Assembly: GCA_021787655.1 (NCBI GenBank)
Contig: JAJYLM010000002.1
Span: 1 to 37,229, forward strand
Source: a bacterium
GTDB taxonomy: Bacteria > JAMCPX01
DNA length: 37,229 nt
Direction of reading: 5' to 3'
Positions 23,358-30,754 of this stretch are shown here, one piece after another (position 1 is the first letter of the stretch; every line of letters starts with the position of its first letter). A model generated the notes under the pieces. It did not search any database. It was not told where the DNA came from and was given only the letters and a program-made list of their open reading frames with translations. The position numbers and the translations under genes were made by a program.

Positions 23358-24977
23358 ATGAATACAGGTGAAGGGCAGCTGATCGGCGGCAGGTACCTCC
23401 TCAGACAGGAGATCGGCAGGGGGGGAATGGCGATCATCTATACCGGAACCGACACGGTCCTGAAGCGGGAGGTCGCGATTAAGATCCTGTACCCGCATTT
23501 TACTTCGGACAGCACGCTCACCCGCCGGTTCATCAACGAGGCCCGGATCATAGCCCGGCTCCAGCACAAGAGCATCGTCTCCCTGTACGACATTGCCCAG
23601 CACGAGGGTGTACCGTTCCTGGTACTCGAGTACGTGCGGGGGTATGATCTCAGGCGCATGCAGGAAAACCTCGTGCATGACGGGAAAAGGCTGTCACTCG
23701 AGACCGCCCTCCTCATCGCGTTCATCGTGTGTGATGCGGTTGCGTACGCCCATGCAGCGGGCGTCGTCCACCGCGACATCAAGCCCGAGAATGTCCTGAT
23801 CAGCACGAACGGCGAAATCAAGATCACGGACTTCGGCCTTGCGCATATTCTGACCGATACCCGCATCACCATGAGCGGCACGGCACTTGGCTCGCCGGAA
23901 TTCATGTCACCCGAGCACATCAACTCGGGTGAGATCACGAGTGCCTCGGACGTATTTTCCCTGGGCTCCCTGACGTACTGGCTCATCGCGGGCGTATCGC
24001 CGTTTGCCGCGGACAACACCATGTCTGTCCTCAACAACATAGCGCGCAACCGCTTTTCACCGCTGGGGTCATCCGGGATACCCGTCGATGCCCGCATCCG
24101 GGACATGGTCGCCGCCTGTCTGAATCCGCTGCCGGAAAAGCGGTACCGTGACGCCGGAGATCTGTGCAGCGCACTGGGCACCAGTGTCATGCGTTTCTCG
24201 AACGATCCCTTTGCAAGCTTCAGCGACTACGTGCGTGCACCAGCAGAAACGGAGCACGCCCTGCTCACCCGGCATACCGCAGCGAGGTACGAAGAGGCTG
24301 CGGCCTACATCCGGGCACAGAGCTTTGAGAAGGCAATCGCTGTTATCAGCGTCATGCTCGAATCCGGAGACGGACGCAGTGCTGCACTCGGACTGATGAA
24401 CAAGCTCAGGCGCAGGCGCGTAGGGAGATGGGTGCGCACGGCAGCAGAACTGGCCATGCTCTCGGCAGCCGTCCTGATGATCGCGAACGAGGAATATCGC
24501 GGACCACTCCCGGGAGAAGGCATTGCCCGTCCCGCAGGAGCACGTGTATCCGTTCCGGCAGGCAGCATCGGCTCTTCACAGCAGAAACCGGCAGGTACAA
24601 CTCAAGAAATGGCCTCTGTGCAGCACGGAACGAAACGCAGGGTTATCCGGCCCCAGATACCTGCTGCATCGCCCGCAGGCACGGCCCAAAGCACGGCACG
24701 CGCAGCAGCGTCAAGTCCTGATCTCAACCAGAACGGTCTGCATGCAGCAGACAAAGGTACACTGCAGATCATAACATACCCGTGGGCCATGGTATTCATA
24801 GATGACCGATACATCGGCGAGACGCCGAAGCTGAAGGATATCGACCTGTCCCCGGGAACTCACAAACTCCATCTCATGAACCCCTACCTCAAGCCGTTCA
24901 CGGAAACCATCACCATACTGCCGGACACGACGATAACAAAACGGGTAGACCTCAACGGGCCTTCACCGGTGCAGTAA
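23358..24977 (+). CDS. Eukaryotic-type Ser/Thr protein kinase with C-terminal PEGA domain
   Basis: 539 residues from ATG 23358. The frame is open further upstream to ATG 23295, but that start would lie in the -35 of the divergent tRNA promoter; no good ribosome binding site is seen for either. The kinase domain (about 13-275) has all key residues: IGRGGMAIIY glycine loop, Lys42 in VAIK, Asp140 in HRDIKPEN, Asp158 in DFG, GSPEFMSPEH activation-loop end and DVFSLGSLTYWLIAGVSPF. A weak hydrophobic segment near 370-380 may be a membrane helix. An Ala/Pro/Thr-rich linker leads to a PEGA domain (about 468-535; GTLQIITYPWAMVFIDDRYIG). PEGA domains usually sit outside the membrane and bind envelope components, so an envelope-sensing kinase is likely but inferred. 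Confidence 0.9.
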   Translation: MNTGEGQLIGGRYLLRQEIGRGGMAIIYTGTDTVLKREVAIKILYPHFTSDSTLTRRFINEARIIARLQHKSIVSLYDIAQHEGVPFLVLEYVRGYDLRRMQENLVHDGKRLSLETALLIAFIVCDAVAYAHAAGVVHRDIKPENVLISTNGEIKITDFGLAHILTDTRITMSGTALGSPEFMSPEHINSGEITSASDVFSLGSLTYWLIAGVSPFAADNTMSVLNNIARNRFSPLGSSGIPVDARIRDMVAACLNPLPEKRYRDAGDLCSALGTSVMRFSNDPFASFSDYVRAPAETEHALLTRHTAARYEEAAAYIRAQSFEKAIAVISVMLESGDGRSAALGLMNKLRRRRVGRWVRTAAELAMLSAAVLMIANEEYRGPLPGEGIARPAGARVSVPAGSIGSSQQKPAGTTQEMASVQHGTKRRVIRPQIPAASPAGTAQSTARAAASSPDLNQNGLHAADKGTLQIITYPWAMVFIDDRYIGETPKLKDIDLSPGTHKLHLMNPYLKPFTETITILPDTTITKRVDLNGPSPVQ

Positions 24978-25009
24978 CGCCCGGGCCGCCCTGTTCCCTG
25001 CAGACCGCG

Positions 25010-25951
25010 TTATTCGCCTTCGTGCAGCGATGTACCGGTAACAGCGAGAAACGCATCTTCAAGGTTCGGGGGTCTGCGGACCGGATACAGGGTCGGATAC
25101 AGCCCGGAGAGCTTCGTATGGATCGCAATGGCGTCTTCGAAGCGCTCCGGTATAATGAGCCCGAACGTGCTGGAAAACTCGTGCCTGAACCTGAATGCAC
25201 TGAGACTGCCGAGGATGCCGTTGAAATCGACATGGTCGCTGAATTTGACCTCGATGACATCCGTGGGATAGTGCGATGCCACGATATGCCGCGGTGTATC
25301 AATGGCGATGATGGTCCCGTTGTGCATGATCATGACCCGGTCGCAGAGCCTGGTCACCTCTTCCATGTAGTGCGTGGTCAGCAGGATGGTAATACCCCGT
25401 TCCTTGATCTGCAGCAGCTTGTCCCATGTGTTATGACGGACCTGGGGATCGAGGCCGGTGGTCGGCTCATCGAGGATCAGGAGCAGGGGATCGTTGATGA
25501 GGCCGCGTGCGAGCGTGAGACGCCTGCGCATGCCGCCGGAAAGCTCCATGACGTTGTAGTCCCGGAACGGCACGAGGTCGAAGAACCCGAGCAGCTCCTG
25601 TATCTTCTGCTTTGAATGGACGCCGAAATATCCGGCATAGATCTGCAGGTTTTCATAAACGCTGAGGTCGGGATCGAGGCTGTCCTCCTGGGGAACGACC
25701 CCCATGGACTTCCGGATGTCCCGGTCGCGGCTCCTTGCATCTTTGCCAAGGACGAACAGATCGCCGCTGTCAATGATGCACTTGCCGGTGATCATGTTCA
25801 CGGTCGTGGTCTTGCCGGCGCCATTGGGCCCGACGATGCCGAACACCTCGCCCCGGTTAACCGAGAAACTGATCCCGTTCACAGCGACGTGGTCGTCGTA
25901 GCGTTTCAGCAATTCCTTTGCCGTGATCAATGCGTCTGCTGGTCCTGTCAT
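25010..25951 (-). CDS. ABC transporter ATP-binding protein (DrrA/CcmA-like), no adjacent permease
   Basis: 313 residues from ATG 25951, with GGGACGG upstream. The nucleotide-binding domain has Walker A GPNGAGKTT, Q-loop VPQED, signature LSGGMRRRL, Walker B LLILDEPTTGLD and switch His in LLTTHYMEE. The C-terminal 80 residues match the extra domain of drug/polysaccharide-export type ATPases (DVIEVKFSDHVDFN, LYPVRRPPNLEDAFLAVTG). Such subunits normally pair with an ABC-2 type permease encoded just downstream. Here the next gene is the convergent kinase, 32 bases away, and no permease is in the window. The partner must be elsewhere or lost. Confidence 0.92.
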   Translation of the reverse strand: MTGPADALITAKELLKRYDDHVAVNGISFSVNRGEVFGIVGPNGAGKTTTVNMITGKCIIDSGDLFVLGKDARSRDRDIRKSMGVVPQEDSLDPDLSVYENLQIYAGYFGVHSKQKIQELLGFFDLVPFRDYNVMELSGGMRRRLTLARGLINDPLLLILDEPTTGLDPQVRHNTWDKLLQIKERGITILLTTHYMEEVTRLCDRVMIMHNGTIIAIDTPRHIVASHYPTDVIEVKFSDHVDFNGILGSLSAFRFRHEFSSTFGLIIPERFEDAIAIHTKLSGLYPTLYPVRRPPNLEDAFLAVTGTSLHEGE

Positions 25952-26529
25952 AATCGTGCCGTCCCGTACTGGTTTTGGTTATCCATGTATTTGATCCGTC
26001 ATCGTCATTCGTTCTTGTTTATTTTTATCAGATCGTGGTTGAACTGTCTGACCTTCATTCATTTTGTTGAACACCGTGAATGAAATTTTCCTGACTGTTC
26101 TCTACCATTATCTTATACTGTTATGCAAATGTATCCGGTGTAAGCGTTCTGATGGTCTTTTAAACGATACCATGTTTGAAATAATACCCATCGAACATCC
26201 AACGGCTCTTGTGCCTTATGGCTTGGGTAATACTGTTGTTGATTTCAGGCTTTTTTAGCTTCTCATTCTTAGCATGCAACGAATTGAAATGAATCTGACA
26301 AGAATAATTACACTGCAACGAATGTTTGCAACAGACTGTAAAATAATGACTTTAAAAACTGATTCGTGTCATTCCTGTCAGATTCGTTGCACATTCTTCG
26401 CACATTCATTGCACCCCCCTGCTTTGTGACCTCAAATAATGGCTGAGACCATCATCGTAGATACTTTATCCACCCCGGCTCATCGCTATTGCTTGATAGG
26501 ACGGTACAAAGGGGATAGGAGCATAGGGT
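25952..26529. other. AT-rich intergenic region with inverted repeats
   Basis: No supported gene in 578 bases. It is visibly more AT-rich than its surroundings. TTCATTCA (26054-26061) and TGAATGAA (26077-26084) form an 8-bp inverted repeat, and a larger TGCAACGAAT repeat group lies at 26275-26413. A 64-codon frame (26064-26258) and a 76-codon frame (26439-26669) lack ribosome binding sites and are not called. It may be a decayed gene or inserted element. Confidence 0.5.
26275..26413. repeat. Cluster of inverted and direct TGCAACGAAT repeats
   Basis: The left arm 26275-26305 reads TGCAACGAAT, ten extra bases, then CTGACAAGAAT. The right arm 26371-26391 is, in reverse complement, TGCAACGAATCTGACAGGAAT. 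The arms thus match apart from one base and a ten-base expansion (an imperfect copy of its neighbour) in the left arm. A third forward TGCAACGAAT lies at 26314-26323 and a degenerate reverse copy (attcattgca) at 26404-26413. There is no terminator-type T-run. Confidence 0.7.
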
Positions 26530-27318
26530 ATGAAGGTAAAGATCTATCAGGTCGACGCATTTACAGACACCTTGTTTTCCGGCAACCCGGCAGCGGTCTG
26601 CCCTCTGCAAGAGCGGTGGCTGGAGGATGCAACCATGCAGAAGATCGCCTTCGAGAACAACCTTTCTGAAACCGCATTCTACCTGCGAAACAACAATCAG
26701 CTCCATATCCGGTGGTTCACGCCTTCCATGGAGGTTGACCTGTGCGGGCATGCGACGCTTGCGTCCGCGCACGTGCTGTTCAACCACGAGCAGTATGGCA
26801 ACAGCGTCATACAGTTCAATTCCAGGAGCGGCATCCTGACCGTGAAAAAAGATAACGGGTTCCTGGCCATGGATTTTCCGGCAGACACCATCGGAACAGC
26901 CGGCATGACAGAGAACATCAGGTCCTGCTTCGATATCCAGCCTCAGGAGCTGTACAGGGGCAAAACCGATTACATGCTGGTATACGGGAACGAAGAGCAG
27001 ATAAAAAACATCCGCTGCAATCTTGCGAACATCGCTCAGATAAAGGCACGCGGAATCATCATAACGGCACCGGGGAATGAGTGCGATTTCGTATCACGCT
27101 TCTTCGCACCACAAGCCGGTGTCGATGAAGACCCTGTGACCGGGTCCGCGCATACCACGCTTACACCCTACTGGAGCAAGCGATTGAACAAGGTCGAACT
27201 GCGGGCAATTCAGCTGTCCGGACGCAGGGGCTTCCTGCGCTGCAGGAACAAAGGCGGAAGGGTCGAAATATCCGGCAATGCCGTAACCTACATGACCGGC
27301 GAAATTAGCATACTGTAA
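26530..27318 (+). CDS. PhzF-family isomerase/epimerase-like protein
   Basis: 262 residues from ATG 26530, with AGGAGC and AGGGT upstream. The two pseudo-symmetric diaminopimelate-epimerase-like halves are visible. The N-terminal half has VDAFTDTLFSGNPAAVC, the catalytic-type Glu47 in ENNLSETAF and the VDLCGHATLASAHVLF motif. The C-terminal half has DFVSRFFAPQAGVDEDPVTGSAH. PhzF itself isomerises trans-2,3-dihydro-3-hydroxyanthranilate in phenazine synthesis. Stand-alone family members occur very widely, and most have no known substrate. There are no phenazine genes nearby, so a phenazine role should not be assumed. It is monocistronic between two repeat-rich intergenic stretches. Confidence 0.92.
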   Translation: MKVKIYQVDAFTDTLFSGNPAAVCPLQERWLEDATMQKIAFENNLSETAFYLRNNNQLHIRWFTPSMEVDLCGHATLASAHVLFNHEQYGNSVIQFNSRSGILTVKKDNGFLAMDFPADTIGTAGMTENIRSCFDIQPQELYRGKTDYMLVYGNEEQIKNIRCNLANIAQIKARGIIITAPGNECDFVSRFFAPQAGVDEDPVTGSAHTTLTPYWSKRLNKVELRAIQLSGRRGFLRCRNKGGRVEISGNAVTYMTGEISIL

Positions 27319-27698
27319 GAGAATATATTATACTCCTCTCCTGTTAGGAGAGGCCGGGTGAGGTCTCAGCTTTCTGATATCCTTCTGTGTTATCCCCCTT
27401 ATGGTAAGGGGGACGAAAGGGAGTTATGAATTTTCCGATTCACCAATGTCCACGGTCAGGGACTTACCCCCATTTTTCTTCCCTGTACACAAACACTCCC
27501 TTGAAAAAGACATGCCTCTCGCAAGAGATGTCATGCCTCTCAACCGCACACTTTCTGCAAGCGATTTATCAAATACAATAGTATCCCCGCTCTATGGCGG
27601 GGATTTCTGACGGACTACTATTTGCTACTGCTTGATGAGCCGGACATTACCGCTCATATTTGTACAATGTAGGGTAAACCGGTACCCTGCGCTCTGAG
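27319..27698. repeat. Intergenic region with three perfect small hairpins
   Basis: No gene is supported in 380 bases. Three perfect inverted repeats occur: CCTCTCCT-gtt-AGGAGAGG (27335-27353), a stem with CCCCCTTA/TAAGGGGG around TGG (27394-27412), and ATCCCCGC-tctatg-GCGGGGAT (27583-27604). A palindromic GACAT..CTCT/AGAG..ATGTC stretch lies at about 27509-27532. The first two resemble dispersed GC-rich intergenic repeat units; the first, lying 17 bases after the PhzF stop, may also end that transcript. Confidence 0.6.
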
Positions 27699-27974
27699 CT
27701 AATATCCGCTCGGACACGCGTAGTTTGATCCCGTGCTCACCTTACAGGTGAAGCAGTTACCCGCACTAACACATGCGCTATAAGAAGTGTAGCATTGCCC
27801 CTGTGTAAGCGAAGCATATCCATAGCCGGACGGGCAGCAACCCGCCTGTCCGCAGCAAAGCGGATATGCCTGACTACATACCTTGGTGCTGTTGTTACTG
27901 TTGTCACTGCCACAGCCCGCCATAAACCCGAGCATTACGGTAACAAATAACAATATGACTGTGTGTTTTTTCAT
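27699..27974 (-). CDS. Small Cys-rich lipoprotein, function unknown
   Basis: 91 residues from ATG 27974, with AAAAGGAGA upstream. Residues 1-20 form a lipoprotein signal peptide with lipobox MAGC (Cys21). The mature part is a short polar linker (GSDNSNNST) and then a compact region with ten Cys (33, 40, 41, 46, 47, 61, 68, 74, 77, 87). It is enriched in Gly, Ser and Tyr and includes a CPSGY motif twice (near 47 and at the C-terminus). Ten Cys in 55 residues suggests a disulphide-knotted extracytoplasmic domain or a metal-binding protein. It matches no family I can name. Absence of Lys/Glu-rich segments and a good ribosome binding site argue that it is a real small gene. Confidence 0.75.
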   Translation of the reverse strand: MKKHTVILLFVTVMLGFMAGCGSDNSNNSTKVCSQAYPLCCGQAGCCPSGYGYASLTQGQCYTSYSACVSAGNCFTCKVSTGSNYACPSGY

Positions 27975-28285
27975 TTTACGTTTCTCCTTTTCTTTTACTG
28001 TTGAGTATATATTTCAGAATAATTCCTGATAGCCGTATTCCGCTGTCGATCCAGGGATTTCATCGAACTCCGGAGCAATCGCAATAACAAGCCACAACTA
28101 CATTCGCCATCAAAGATGGCATAACTCCTTGGCCACTATGATGTTGTTTTTTATAGCATCGATGGCAGCTGCCGTCAACAGGTTTAGAGGACCGAATTAT
28201 TTATCTTTATGTTTCTTGCCTTTTCATTGCGACCTTTTGCTTTTTTCGGAGCAATGTACTATTTATGAAGTGCGGAGGTGGTGTT
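27975..28285. other. Intergenic region between divergent lipoprotein and acyl-CoA ligase genes
   Basis: No gene is supported. One hairpin, GCCATC-AAA-GATGGC, lies at 28106-28120. Because the flanking genes diverge, both promoters should be here. TATACT on the minus strand (about 28005-28010) is a possible -10 for the lipoprotein, but no -35 is clear. Confidence 0.4.
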
Positions 28286-30109
28286 ATGGAACAGTCAATC
28301 GTATCACTGTTTTACCAGAGAGCGACACTCCATCCTGAAAAACTTGCCCTGCTCTGGAACAAGAAAGGCGACTGGCAGCACATTCCATGGAAAGAATACC
28401 GGGAGCACGTCACCAACGCTGCCCGCGGCTTGTTTGCCCTCGGATTCATGCCCGGTGACCGGGCGAACATCATCGGCACCAACAGGCCGGAATGGTTCTA
28501 CTCGGATCTCGCCATCCTCAGCAACGGCGGCATCTCCGTTCCCGTCTACCAGACCAACACGGCACAGCAGATCCAGTACATCGCACATCACAGCGAAGCG
28601 TCCTTCATCTTCCTCGAAAACAGCACGCAGCTCGCCAAGGTCCTTTCCGTGCGTCCGCAGTTGCCCTCGCTGAAGAAGATCATCCTTTGGGAGAGCACGG
28701 ACAGCACCGGCGATCCCCAGGTCATGACCTTCGACCAGCTCGAGAGCCTCGGTGAGAAAGCGCAGGCTGAACACTCCGGTGCCGTCGAAAAGAGGATAAA
28801 GGACATCCAGCCCGGCAGCACCGCAACCATCGTGTATACCTCCGGGACCACCGGGCCCCCCAAAGGAGCCATGCTGTCGCACAGCAATCTCGTCTGGACA
28901 TGCGATGCCCTGACAAAGGCGAACGCTTACTTCGACACAGACATGTATATGAGCTACCTTCCGCTGTCTCATATAGCGGAACGGATCGGGATCTATTATT
29001 CCTCCATCTTCACGGACGGGACTGTGGGTATCCCCGAGAGCCTCGAACGGCTCGCCGCTGATATCAAAATTATCCAGCCGCACGTCATGTTCGCAGTTCC
29101 CCGGGTCATGGAGAAGTTCTATGCAGGGATCAAGGCAGCCTTCTCCCAGGCCCAGGGTGTCAAGAAACGGATTATCGGGTTTGCCGTCGATACCGGCAAC
29201 CAGTGGGTGAAACACCTCGAGAACGCACCGCAGGGCGCACCGCCTCCGGTCCTCCTGCGCCTCAAGAGGGCCATTGCTGATAAGCTTGTCTATTCGAAAC
29301 TCAAGCATGAACTTGGTTTTTCCCGCGGCAGGCTGCTCATTGCAGGCGGAGCACCGGTCCCGCCCGAAATCCTGCGGTTCTTCCATTCCATCAACATCCC
29401 CTTGTGCGTTGTGTACGGACAGACCGAGGTGACAGGCCCGACCTCGATCCATGAACACGGGCATATCAGGTTCGAAACGACAGGCCCTGCAGTCCCCGGG
29501 GTGGAGGTGCGCATCGCCGCTGACCACGAGATACTGGTCAGGGGAGGCAACGTGTTCATGGGATACTTCAAGAACCCCGAAGCAACGAGGGAGACGCTGA
29601 AGGACGGGTGGCTTTATTCCGGGGACATCGGGGTACTCGGCACGGACGGACACCTGCGGGTAACGGACCGGAAGAAGGACCTCATCATAACTTCGGGCGG
29701 AAAGAACATAGCACCGTCAAACCTCGAGAGCATGCTGAAATCCAACCCGCTGATAAGCCAGGCAGTCGTCATCGGAGACCGCCGTCCGTTCCTCACGGCA
29801 ATCATCACCCTGAACCAGGAGAACCTCCAGAAATTCGCCCAAGAAAAGGGGATCGCAAAAAGCAGTGGATCCGGCCTTGAAAAAGCACCGGAGGTCAACG
29901 CGGCCATCTCCGGTTTTGTTGCCAAGGTCAACAGCGAACTGGCGCAGTATGAGACAATAAAAAAATTCACCATACTCGATCACGACTTCACCCAGGATGC
30001 CGACGAGCTGACCCCCACCCTCAAGGTGAAGCGCAAGGTCGTCAATGAGAAATACGCAGGCATCATCGAGGCAATGTACAGCAGGGACGGGGAAGGATCC
30101 AGAGCCTGA
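28286..30109 (+). CDS. AMP-forming long-chain acyl-CoA synthetase
   Basis: 607 residues. ATG 28286 is preferred because GGAGG (28274-28278) lies seven bases upstream; ATG 28265 in the same frame has no site. Adenylate-forming enzyme motifs are in order: P-loop IVYTSGTTGPPKGAMLSH (about 181-198), YLPLSHIAERIG, GGAPVPPEILRFFHSI, VYGQTEVTGPTS, GWLYSGDIGVLGTDGHLRVTDRKKDLIITSGGKNIAPSN and the C-terminal LAQYETIKKFTIL. The length and the YLPLSHIAER type fit FadD15/ACSBG-like long-chain fatty acyl-CoA ligases. It activates fatty acids to acyl-CoA in the cytoplasm for beta-oxidation or lipid synthesis. It is monocistronic, and its TGA directly abuts the stop codon of the convergent gene. Confidence 0.94.
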   Translation: MEQSIVSLFYQRATLHPEKLALLWNKKGDWQHIPWKEYREHVTNAARGLFALGFMPGDRANIIGTNRPEWFYSDLAILSNGGISVPVYQTNTAQQIQYIAHHSEASFIFLENSTQLAKVLSVRPQLPSLKKIILWESTDSTGDPQVMTFDQLESLGEKAQAEHSGAVEKRIKDIQPGSTATIVYTSGTTGPPKGAMLSHSNLVWTCDALTKANAYFDTDMYMSYLPLSHIAERIGIYYSSIFTDGTVGIPESLERLAADIKIIQPHVMFAVPRVMEKFYAGIKAAFSQAQGVKKRIIGFAVDTGNQWVKHLENAPQGAPPPVLLRLKRAIADKLVYSKLKHELGFSRGRLLIAGGAPVPPEILRFFHSINIPLCVVYGQTEVTGPTSIHEHGHIRFETTGPAVPGVEVRIAADHEILVRGGNVFMGYFKNPEATRETLKDGWLYSGDIGVLGTDGHLRVTDRKKDLIITSGGKNIAPSNLESMLKSNPLISQAVVIGDRRPFLTAIITLNQENLQKFAQEKGIAKSSGSGLEKAPEVNAAISGFVAKVNSELAQYETIKKFTILDHDFTQDADELTPTLKVKRKVVNEKYAGIIEAMYSRDGEGSRA

Positions 30110-30754
30110 TTACAGCGGCAGACCCAGTTCCTTGATGCCGGGGACCAGCTTGTGCTCGCCGGAAAGCTCCGCAAGAACAAGCAGTGTATGCAGCCTGCCC
30201 AGTCCTGCCATACGGGCAAGCCTGGCCGATGTCGGCCGTACCCTGATGACAACAGACGATTTCCGGTGGCTGCCGATCCTGCCGGCGAGTACCTTCAGTG
30301 CCTCTTCGATCCTCATCTTCGGCGTCTTGAACACGAGCGTTTCCGGATGCACCGGAATAATAATCCTTTTCCTGAGGATACCTTTGGAAAAGCCAAGTTG
30401 AACGCTTTCCGAACCCTTTGCCACGGCGAGCATGCCTTCGAGAGTCAGTTCCACGAGCTGGGTATCTTTCACGGCCGTCAGCACAGCGTGCGAAGCCTGT
30501 CCCGAATTCAGGCTTCCGAAACACTCACCGGCGAGCAGGGAGATCAATCCGAGCGATGGTGCCGGCTGCTGTGCGGACCGGACGGTAAAATCGCACCTCA
30601 CTTCGCCGGACACGATGATGTAACCCTGGTTGCCGCCCAGTTCCACCGTGACCGGTGTCCCGGCCCTGAAGGCTAACCGCTTTGCCGCAGCGCTCCCGCC
30701 CTTGTGCTGTTCGAGCCCGCGCGACAGGTTGTATCCGCTGACGTACCAGAACAT
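30110..30754 (-). CDS. Crp-like protein with degenerate cyclic-nucleotide-binding domain
   Basis: 214 residues. ATG 30754 overlaps the stop of the NtrX-like gene (TGATG). The first 120 residues fit a cNMP-binding beta-roll: FRAGTPVTVELGG, GYIIVSGEVRCDF, LLAGECFGSLNSG, AVLTAVKDTQLVELTLEGM. A helix follows and then a C-terminal region (about 165-210; TSARLARMAGLGRLHTLLVLAELSG) that could be a diverged winged helix. In the phosphate-binding cassette the Crp-type FGE...RSA signature is FGS with no Arg, so binding of cAMP or cGMP is unlikely. Translational coupling to the NtrY/NtrX genes suggests a dedicated partner or target of that system. Family assignment is moderate and DNA binding is unproven. 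Confidence 0.6.
   Translation of the reverse strand: MFWYVSGYNLSRGLEQHKGGSAAAKRLAFRAGTPVTVELGGNQGYIIVSGEVRCDFTVRSAQQPAPSLGLISLLAGECFGSLNSGQASHAVLTAVKDTQLVELTLEGMLAVAKGSESVQLGFSKGILRKRIIIPVHPETLVFKTPKMRIEEALKVLAGRIGSHRKSSVVIRVRPTSARLARMAGLGRLHTLLVLAELSGEHKLVPGIKELGLPL

Noticed and set aside
26064..26258. 64-codon open frame in the AT-rich intergenic region, ending GLGNTVVDFRLF
   Set aside because: It lacks a ribosome binding site and no homologous family could be named; it might be a gene fragment, but this cannot be supported.
26275..26413. Possible CRISPR array from repeated TGCAACGAAT units
   Set aside because: Copies are of mixed orientation, only ten bases long and irregularly spaced; there are no cas genes in the window.
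26530..27318. Phenazine biosynthesis locus because of the PhzF-like protein
   Set aside because: No other phz genes are nearby, and PhzF-fold proteins are widespread with unrelated or unknown roles.
27401..27610. 69-codon open frame across the hairpins downstream of the PhzF-like gene
   Set aside because: It runs through two inverted repeats, has no convincing start signal and no protein-like pattern.
28304..29653. 449-codon open frame on the minus strand opposite the acyl-CoA ligase
   Set aside because: It is antisense to an intact adenylate-forming enzyme, has no ribosome binding site and no recognisable domain.
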